The notes under the pieces: generated by a model
Told to the model about the DNA's origin: nothing
The model's database searches: none
What the model saw: only the letters and a program-made list of their open reading frames with translations
Translations under genes and position numbers: made by a program
Source: an uncultured Woeseiaceae bacterium
Lineage (GTDB): Bacteria; Pseudomonadota; Gammaproteobacteria; Steroidobacterales; Woeseiaceae
Direction: 5' to 3'
NCBI GenBank assembly: GCA_905480215.1
Contig: CAJQPL010000024.1
Span: 1 to 47,407, forward strand
Length of the DNA: 47,407 nt
In this document: positions 42,473 to 47,407 of the stretch, piece by piece
Numbering within the stretch: the first letter of the stretch is position 1
How the letters are laid out: every line of letters begins with the position of its first letter

Positions 42473-42987
42473 CTCACCGAGTTCTGTTGCACGTAGAAGC
42501 GGCTTGGGCGACTGCGGATCATGAGCTTGCCAGTCTCGTCGATCACTTCCGCCTGTAGATTGTGAACTCCCCGATAAACTTCCTGAAGCTGGAAATTCGC
42601 GCTGTTGACGATCTGTGGTGCACCGTCGAAGTACACCCGCACTTGATGGCCCGGGAGCAATGACGGCGTCAGGGTCAGTGACACATTCAATGTACCCTCT
42701 ATGTTCCACAACGTCTCTTCTGCTCCAGGGCTGGAGACTTCGAGGCTTTCATAGCCAACGCTTGCAGGTGCCGTAGTTTCTTCACTATCAGCCTGCGTCG
42801 CAGTTGATCGAGGTACGGGTGTTGGCCGCTGCGAGTTACCGTCACCGAGGTCAATTGTTTTAGCGCCTGGGTGTGGTCGGTCGGAATAGTGAACAACGCC
42901 TTGTTGATCGGTCCATGTGTACGCCTCGGCAAAAGCGCCGGTGGCCATGGCAAGGCCGAGCAAAATGAAAATTGGTCGTGTTTCCAT
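42469..42987 (-). CDS. DUF4124 domain exported protein
   Basis: A 172-residue exported protein. The signal peptide METRPIFILLGLAMATGAFAEA is followed by the DUF4124 motif YTWTDQQGVVHYSDRPHPGA, then a low-complexity Thr/Ser/Ala linker and a C-terminal beta-sandwich-like part (LNVSLTLTPSLLPGHQVRVYFDG, VYRGVHNLQAEVIDETGKL). DUF4124 proteins are common between glnA and ntrB in gammaproteobacteria, but their role is unknown. The frame is open 17 codons upstream, into the glnA terminator; the ATG at 42987 fits the signal peptide. No Shine-Dalgarno is visible, and a -10 box lies only about 7 bp upstream. Its stop overlaps the ntrB start. Confidence 0.85.
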   Translation of the reverse strand: METRPIFILLGLAMATGAFAEAYTWTDQQGVVHYSDRPHPGAKTIDLGDGNSQRPTPVPRSTATQADSEETTAPASVGYESLEVSSPGAEETLWNIEGTLNVSLTLTPSLLPGHQVRVYFDGAPQIVNSANFQLQEVYRGVHNLQAEVIDETGKLMIRSRPSRFYVQQNSVR

Positions 42988-42993
42988 ACGGTT

Positions 42994-43002
42994 AGCATAG
43001 CA
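42994..43002 (-). promoter_or_regulatory. possible extended -10 promoter just upstream of the DUF4124 gene
   Basis: On the minus strand, TGCTATGCT forms an extended -10 (TATGCT at 42999-42994). The expected transcription start coincides with the ATG at 42987, so a leaderless message for DUF4124-ntrB-ntrC is possible. Confidence 0.35.
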
Positions 43003-43025
43003 GCGTAGTCTGTGTTTTGGGTAGA

Positions 43026-43052
43026 AACCGGGCGACAAAATGTCGCCCGGTT
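43026..43052 (-). terminator. rho-independent terminator of glnA
   Basis: A perfect 12-bp stem, AACCGGGCGACA (43026-43037) against TGTCGCCCGGTT (43041-43052), with a 3-nt loop, 14 bp after the glnA stop. On the minus strand the stem ends in TTTC, a short T tract. It separates glnA from DUF4124-ntrBC. Confidence 0.8.
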
Positions 43053-43065
43053 CACACTTTTGCCG

Positions 43066-44475
43066 TTACAGGCTGTAATACATGTCAAATTCGACTGGAT
43101 GTGTCGCCATTCTAAGTCGCGTTACGTCTTCGTTTTTCAGGTCGATATAGGCTTCAATCAGGTCATCACTGAACACCCCGCCGGCCTTGAGGAACTCCCG
43201 GTCGTTCGATAATGCTTCAAGAGATTCGTCGAGGGAGAAGGAAACGTGCTTCAGTTCTTTCTCCTCTTCCGGTGGCAAGTCATACAAATCTTTGTCCATT
43301 GCGTCACCCGGATGGATCTTGTTTTTGATGCCATCGAGGCCGGCCATCATCAGCGCTGCAAAGGCGAGATATGGATTTGCGGTTGAGTCAGGAAAACGCA
43401 CCTCAACTCGGCGCCCCTTGGGGTTGGCTATGTAAGGGATGCGAATAGAGGCTGATCGATTGCGTGCCGAGTAAGCAAGAATCGTCGGCGCTTCAAACCC
43501 TGGGACCAGGCGCTTGTAACTATTAGTTGATGGGTTCGCAAAAGCATTAATTGCTTTCGCATGTTTTATAACGCCACCAATGTAATACAGCGCTGTTTCT
43601 GACAACCCGCCGTAACCGTCGCCGGAAAACAGGTTTTCTCCATTTTTGAATAAGGACATGTGCACATGCATGCCGTTACCGTTGTCGCCAACAAGCGGCT
43701 TGGGCATGAAGGTTGCTGTTTTTCCGTACACATGTGCGACGTTGTGCACTGCGTACTTCATGATCTGCACCTCATCTGCTTTGCGCACTAAGGTATTAAA
43801 TTTCGCACCAATTTCGCACTGGCCAGCGGTACCAACTTCATGATGATGCACTTCGGTTTCGACGCCGAGCTCTTCAATAGCAAGACACATCGCAGAACGG
43901 ATGTCGTGTAATGAATCAACCGGCGGTACTGGGAAATAACCGCCCTTTACGCTCGGTCGATGACCAATGTTGCCATCTTCGTATTTCTTTCCTGAGTTCC
44001 ATGCGCTCTCTTCAGAGTCAATGGCGTATGAGGCACCGCTCATTTCGTCTTCCCAGTGCACGCTGTCGAATACGAAGAACTCATTTTCGGGGCCAAAGTA
44101 GGCGGAGTCAGCGATGCCTGATGATTCCAGATAGGCCTGCGCTCGATTCGCCAGCGACCGTGGACAACGATCATAGCCCTGCATAGTGGCTGGCTCGACA
44201 ACTTCACAACGTATATTCATTGTGGTTTCGTCGGTGAAAATATCGATCACAGCAGACGCCGGATCAGGCATCAGGATCATGTCGGATTCGTTAATGCCCT
44301 TCCAGCCTGAAATCGACGATCCATCAAACATCTTGCCGTCTTCAAACAGATCATCATCGATGGTGTGTGCAGGAACTGTTACGTGCTGTTCTTTGCCGAT
44401 CGTGTCAGTAAAACGAAAATCGACGAATTTAACCTCTTCATCTTTGATGAGAGCAATTACCTCTGCGGGCGTCAT
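43066..44475 (-). CDS. glnA: glutamine synthetase, type I-beta
   Basis: A 469-residue dodecameric glutamine synthetase that joins ammonia to glutamate. The signature [17 protein letters not shown], active-site residues in [12 protein letters not shown], the ATP/metal segment [14 protein letters not shown] and the glutamate-binding NRSASIRIP are present. [14 protein letters not shown] contains the Tyr (Tyr398) that is adenylylated by GlnE, marking the regulated beta type. The length equals E. coli GlnA. A strong ribosome site (GGAGG) precedes the ATG. It is transcribed from a sigma-54 promoter with upstream NtrC sites and ends at a strong terminator. Confidence 0.97.
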   Translation of the reverse strand: MTPAEVIALIKDEEVKFVDFRFTDTIGKEQHVTVPAHTIDDDLFEDGKMFDGSSISGWKGINESDMILMPDPASAVIDIFTDETTMNIRCEVVEPATMQGYDRCPRSLANRAQAYLESSGIADSAYFGPENEFFVFDSVHWEDEMSGASYAIDSEESAWNSGKKYEDGNIGHRPSVKGGYFPVPPVDSLHDIRSAMCLAIEELGVETEVHHHEVGTAGQCEIGAKFNTLVRKADEVQIMKYAVHNVAHVYGKTATFMPKPLVGDNGNGMHVHMSLFKNGENLFSGDGYGGLSETALYYIGGVIKHAKAINAFANPSTNSYKRLVPGFEAPTILAYSARNRSASIRIPYIANPKGRRVEVRFPDSTANPYLAFAALMMAGLDGIKNKIHPGDAMDKDLYDLPPEEEKELKHVSFSLDESLEALSNDREFLKAGGVFSDDLIEAYIDLKNEDVTRLRMATHPVEFDMYYSL

Positions 44476-44544
44476 GGATCTTTCCTCCGGTGTGCGGCGT
44501 TATTCGGTAGGCCACGCAAATGCAGCCCGTCTGTGTGTTTTAAT

Positions 44545-44560
44545 TGCAGGAAGCATGCCA
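44545..44560 (-). promoter_or_regulatory. glnA: sigma-54 promoter of glnA
   Basis: On the minus strand TGGCATGCTTCCTGCA matches the sigma-54 consensus TGGCAC-N5-TTGCA: the GG (-24) and GC (-12) doublets are exactly 10 bp apart. Transcription should start near 44534, about 60 nt before the glnA ATG. Confidence 0.8.
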
Positions 44561-44622
44561 AGTTGCGACGCGCTTCAAGCTACTGTTTTTTATGTGTTTA
44601 TCGGAAATAGTCGAGACCTTTT

Positions 44623-44639
44623 TGCACCAAAGAGGTGCA
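44623..44639. promoter_or_regulatory. NtrC-binding site 1 (perfect palindrome)
   Basis: TGCACC-AAAGA-GGTGCA is a perfect inverted repeat matching the NtrC enhancer consensus (TGCACY-N5-GGTGCA). Its centre lies about 97 bp upstream of the predicted glnA start point. Confidence 0.8.
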
Positions 44640-44653
44640 TTTCTCAAATACTC

Positions 44654-44670
44654 CGCACCATAATAGTGCA
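44654..44670. promoter_or_regulatory. NtrC-binding site 2
   Basis: CGCACC-ATAAT-AGTGCA keeps the GCAC/GTGC core of the NtrC consensus. Its centre is 31 bp, about three helical turns, from that of site 1, as expected for cooperative NtrC binding. Confidence 0.7.
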
Positions 44671-44683
44671 ATATGCGGACGGT

Positions 44684-44700
44684 TGCACCGATTTGTAGCG
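44684..44700. promoter_or_regulatory. possible weak NtrC-binding site 3
   Basis: TGCACC-GATTT-GTAGCG has one good half-site and one degenerate half-site, centred 30 bp beyond site 2 and in phase with it. Confidence 0.4.
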
Positions 44701-44763
44701 GGCATGAATATCCAGCGCTCGTTGGAAGCGCATCAGCGGGGGGCGCAATAGCGCCGAAGTCGT

Positions 44764-44769
44764 TATACT
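44764..44769 (+). promoter_or_regulatory. -10 box for glyQS
   Basis: TATACT matches five of six -10 consensus bases and lies 29 bp before the glyQ ATG, so the leader would be about 20 nt. No clear -35 box; a small GGCGC-AATA-GCGCC inverted repeat (44742-44755) lies just upstream. No T-box leader is present. Confidence 0.4.
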
Positions 44770-44798
44770 TCGCGCCTTTGAAGAGCGCGACGTAAGTA

Positions 44799-45731
44799 AT
44801 GACCATGAAACCCACATCGATCCCGAAAACCTTTCAGGAGCTGATTCTGCGCTTGCAGGAGTTTTGGGCCGAGCGCGGTTGCGCAATCATGCAGCCGTAC
44901 GACATGGCCATGGGCGCCGGCACCTTCCATCCCGCAACTTTTTTGCGGGCAGTTGGGCCAGAGCCCTGGAGCGCCGCCTATGTTCAGCCGTGTCGCCGGC
45001 CAACTGACGGGCGTTACGGCGATAACCCATTTCGCCTGCAGCATTACTACCAGTATCAGGTGGTCATCAAGCCGTCGCCCGAAGATTTTCAAGAGCTCTA
45101 TCTGGAGTCCTTGCGAGCGATTGGGATTGATCCAACCGTGCACGACATTCGCTTTGTTGAAGATAACTGGGAGTCGCCGACATTGGGCGCCTGGGGGCTC
45201 GGGTGGGAGGTTTGGCTGAACGGTATGGAGGTCACGCAGTTCACGTATTTCCAACAAGTTGGCGGTCTTGAGTGTCGGCCCGTAAGCGGTGAAATCACCT
45301 ACGGGCTCGAACGACTCGCGATGTATCTGCAAGACGTTGAGAGCATTTTCGATTTGGTGTGGACTGATGGCCCTCTCGGGCGCATAAGTTACCGTGACGT
45401 CTACCATCAGAACGAGGTCGAGCAATCAAAATACAACTTCGAGGCCGCGGACGTTGATACCTTGTTCAATGATTTCGATCACGCAGAACACGAAGCGGAG
45501 CGAATGATAGAACTCAACCTGGTATTGCCCGCCTATGAGCAAATGCTTACTGCCTCACACAAGTTCAATCTGCTTGACGCACGCCAGGCGATTTCGGTAA
45601 CCGAGCGACAACGATTTATTCTTCGTGTTCGTTCAATGTCACGTGCGATTTGCGAAGCCTATTACGCAAGCCGCGAAGCGCTCGGCTTTCCGATGGTGGC
45701 TTCGGTTGCAAAAAGTGGTGGCTCTGAATGA
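44799..45731 (+). CDS. glyQ: glycyl-tRNA synthetase alpha subunit
   Basis: A 310-residue catalytic subunit of the bacterial tetrameric (alpha2beta2) glycyl-tRNA synthetase. It opens with [47 protein letters not shown], in part the class II motif region, then [29 protein letters not shown] and [33 protein letters not shown], all near-identical to the family. Length matches E. coli GlyQ (303). Two ATGs lie close together (44799 and 44805); I use the first. Its stop overlaps the glyS start in ATGA, coupling the subunits. Confidence 0.97.
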   Translation: MTMKPTSIPKTFQELILRLQEFWAERGCAIMQPYDMAMGAGTFHPATFLRAVGPEPWSAAYVQPCRRPTDGRYGDNPFRLQHYYQYQVVIKPSPEDFQELYLESLRAIGIDPTVHDIRFVEDNWESPTLGAWGLGWEVWLNGMEVTQFTYFQQVGGLECRPVSGEITYGLERLAMYLQDVESIFDLVWTDGPLGRISYRDVYHQNEVEQSKYNFEAADVDTLFNDFDHAEHEAERMIELNLVLPAYEQMLTASHKFNLLDARQAISVTERQRFILRVRSMSRAICEAYYASREALGFPMVASVAKSGGSE

Positions 45732-47407
45732 CTGCGCCGGCTGATTTCCTGGTCGAGATTGGGACCGAAGAATTGCCGCCTAAGGCTTTGCGTATGTTGA
45801 TGGACGCCTTCGCTGCACAACTGACTAGCAACATTGACGAAGCCAGGCTTGAGCACGGCGACATACAAGCATTCGCGAGCCCGAGGCGGCTAGCCGTAAT
45901 CGTGCAAACGCTTGCCGCGCAACAAGAAGCGCGCAGCGTTTCACAAAAAGGCCCGCCGGTTAGAATTGCTTTTGATGCTGATGGAAATGCGACCCCTGCC
46001 GCAACTGCGTTTGCCAAAAAGTGTGGCGTCGATGTATCCGCGCTCGAGCGAGTTACAACTGACAAGGGAGAGTGGCTTAGCTACGAAAGTGTAGAGCCCG
46101 GCAAGGCCGTCGCTGACTTACTACCAAGCCTCATCGAGGACGCACTTGCTGCGTTGCCCATTCCACGGCGCATGCGCTGGGGTGATGGCGAGGTCGAATT
46201 TGTACGCCCCATACATTGGGTCGTTTTGCTGCACGGTAACAAAACGCTTACGGCGAATGTTCTTGGCATCGCAACAGGCAACCAGTCACGCGGCCACCGC
46301 TTTCATGCCCCCGGAGACCTGACGATCAGCACCCCGGGTGCTTATCTCGAAACGCTGGAAAAAGACGGTTTCGTCATCGCCGATTATGTACGTCGGCGTG
46401 AAATGGTGCGCGCGAGCGTTGACGCTGCGGCAACAGGCGCTGGCGGCGCGGTGGTAGATGGCGAGTTACTGTACGACGAAGTAGCTGCATTAGTGGAGTG
46501 GCCGGTAGCCGTGCTGGGTAGTTTTGACAGTCAATTTCTTGAGTTACCGCGCGAAGTCGTAATCTCTACCCTAACCGGGCACCAGCGATACTTTCCGGTT
46601 GCAGACGCGCATGGACAGTTGTTGCCGAAGTTCATCACGGTTGCAAACCTGGACAGCAAAGAACCTGAGCGTGTGCGTGATGGAAATGAACGCGTAATTC
46701 AACCACGCCTTGCAGATGCTGCTTTTTTCTATAGCAGTGACCGGCAACGCTCGCTTGAGAGCCGCCAAGAGAACCTTCGTGACGTTGTTTACCAGGGTGG
46801 TCTTGGCAGCCTGTTCGACAAGAGTCAGCGCGCACAGAAAATTGCATCGGCACTGGCCGCATCTCTGGATCTCGATAGCAAGGTAGTCGAGCGAGCCACG
46901 GCGCTTGCGAAGTGTGACCTTGTCACCGGTATGGTTGGCGAGTTTCCCGAACTGCAGGGGATCATGGGAAGTTATTACGCACTTGCGGATGGCGAGTCGG
47001 ATGAGGTCGCGAACGCAATCCGCGATCAATACCAGCCACGCTTCGCGGGCGACTCGCTACCGAGGTCTGTCGACGGACAGATGCTCGCCATTGCCGACAA
47101 GCTGGACACGCTGGCCGGGGTTTTTTCTATTGGCAAAAAGCCCGGCGGCAACCGTGATCCTTTCGGTTTGCGGCGCGCTGCGCTTGGCGTTGTGCGGATT
47201 CTCGTTGAGTGCGGTATCGACATCGACCTGAATGCTTTACTTGCTATTGCTGTTGCCGCGCAACCGAAGAGCTCGCTGCAAGCAGACGAGCTCGTGAGCG
47301 ATCTATACGGCTTCATCGCCGATCGCCTGCGACGTTATTTTCTCGACCGGGACGCAGGTCTTAAGAGCGAAACGTTTGAAGCCGTCATGCTTCGACAGCC
47401 GTCTTCA
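45728..47407 (+). CDS. glyS: glycyl-tRNA synthetase beta subunit, partial (cut by window end)
   Basis: The frame is open without stop from the ATG at 45728 to the last base, 560 codons. The N-terminus [23 protein letters not shown] is diagnostic of GlyS, and later segments include [53 protein letters not shown] and [38 protein letters not shown] (the last containing the HD-like domain region). Family members are about 690 residues, so roughly 130 remain outside the window. The beta subunit binds tRNA-Gly. It overlaps glyQ by 4 bp. Confidence 0.96.
   Translation, partial: MTAPADFLVEIGTEELPPKALRMLMDAFAAQLTSNIDEARLEHGDIQAFASPRRLAVIVQTLAAQQEARSVSQKGPPVRIAFDADGNATPAATAFAKKCGVDVSALERVTTDKGEWLSYESVEPGKAVADLLPSLIEDALAALPIPRRMRWGDGEVEFVRPIHWVVLLHGNKTLTANVLGIATGNQSRGHRFHAPGDLTISTPGAYLETLEKDGFVIADYVRRREMVRASVDAAATGAGGAVVDGELLYDEVAALVEWPVAVLGSFDSQFLELPREVVISTLTGHQRYFPVADAHGQLLPKFITVANLDSKEPERVRDGNERVIQPRLADAAFFYSSDRQRSLESRQENLRDVVYQGGLGSLFDKSQRAQKIASALAASLDLDSKVVERATALAKCDLVTGMVGEFPELQGIMGSYYALADGESDEVANAIRDQYQPRFAGDSLPRSVDGQMLAIADKLDTLAGVFSIGKKPGGNRDPFGLRRAALGVVRILVECGIDIDLNALLAIAVAAQPKSSLQADELVSDLYGFIADRLRRYFLDRDAGLKSETFEAVMLRQPSS

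Noticed and set aside
41363-42709. ntrB starting at the GTG at 42709
   Set aside because: The first 79 codons overlap the DUF4124 gene in another frame and show no NtrB-like sequence.
44742-44755. Inverted repeat before glyQ as a T-box or other riboswitch
   Set aside because: The stem is only five pairs, no T-box sequence follows, and it lies upstream of the predicted -10 box.
1-47407. IS elements, prophage, CRISPR array, tRNA or rRNA genes
   Set aside because: No transposase or integrase proteins, no regularly spaced repeats and no cloverleaf-like intergenic sequence were seen.

Overview
The window looks like chromosomal DNA of a gammaproteobacterium, probably an aerobic, peptide-using, marine or sediment-type relative of the Woeseiales/Xanthomonadales/Chromatiales. 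This placement is inferred from protein families and gene order only. In favour are a Pseudomonas-like cox operon order, the yibN-grxC-secB-gpsA / envC-yibQ neighbourhood known from E. coli, an enteric-style glnA-ntrB-ntrC locus with a sigma-54 promoter, tatABC, and alpha2beta2-type glyQS. I see no tRNA, rRNA, IS element, prophage or CRISPR array; the window reads as core genome with some accessory genes.

Layout. 1-3.2 kb: the end of a LuxR-type regulator, a small companion protein, a DUF1254/DUF1214 lipoprotein, and a DUF481 outer-membrane protein on the opposite strand. 3.6-11 kb: a BioC-like methyltransferase, then the aa3-type cytochrome oxidase cluster (coxB, coxA, a 36-residue membrane peptide, cox11, coxC, DUF2909 on the minus strand, surf1, a Sco-like protein, ctaB), without ctaA. 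11.2-13.3 kb: a strikingly acidic exported protein followed by a TPR plus beta-barrel protein. 13.4-21.4 kb: uvrD, trkA-trkH (K+ uptake), and a TRAP transporter whose dctQ start overlaps the trkH stop; the binding protein is convergent. 21.7-23.6 kb: dtd and tatABC. 23.7-31.4 kb: a peptide module (POT transporter, M2 peptidyl-dipeptidase, AbgT-like transporter) and an orphan HerA/DUF87-type ATPase. 31.4-35.6 kb, minus strand: a six-domain Kazal inhibitor preceded by a 14-bp tandem repeat, then yibQ, ctp and envC. 35.7-39 kb: yibN-grxC-secB-gpsA, an ion channel and trmL. 39-44.5 kb: class 1B-like pyrD, then ntrC, ntrB, a DUF4124 protein and glnA on the minus strand, with a sigma-54 promoter and three phased NtrC sites. 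44.8 kb to the end: glyQ and the start of glyS.

The most unusual observation concerns starts. gpsA and ntrB both lack any ATG, GTG or TTG that would give a complete protein. In each, an ATA codon sits exactly where an ATG would, overlapping the upstream stop codon (TAATA and ATAA). Genuine ATA initiation by translational coupling or G-to-A consensus errors are the two main explanations. Other points worth a look are the acidic protein/TPR-barrel pair, the orphan HerA-like ATPase with a coiled coil interrupted by a hydrophobic stretch, the Kazal array with a different predicted P1 residue in every domain, and the 14-bp repeat in its leader.
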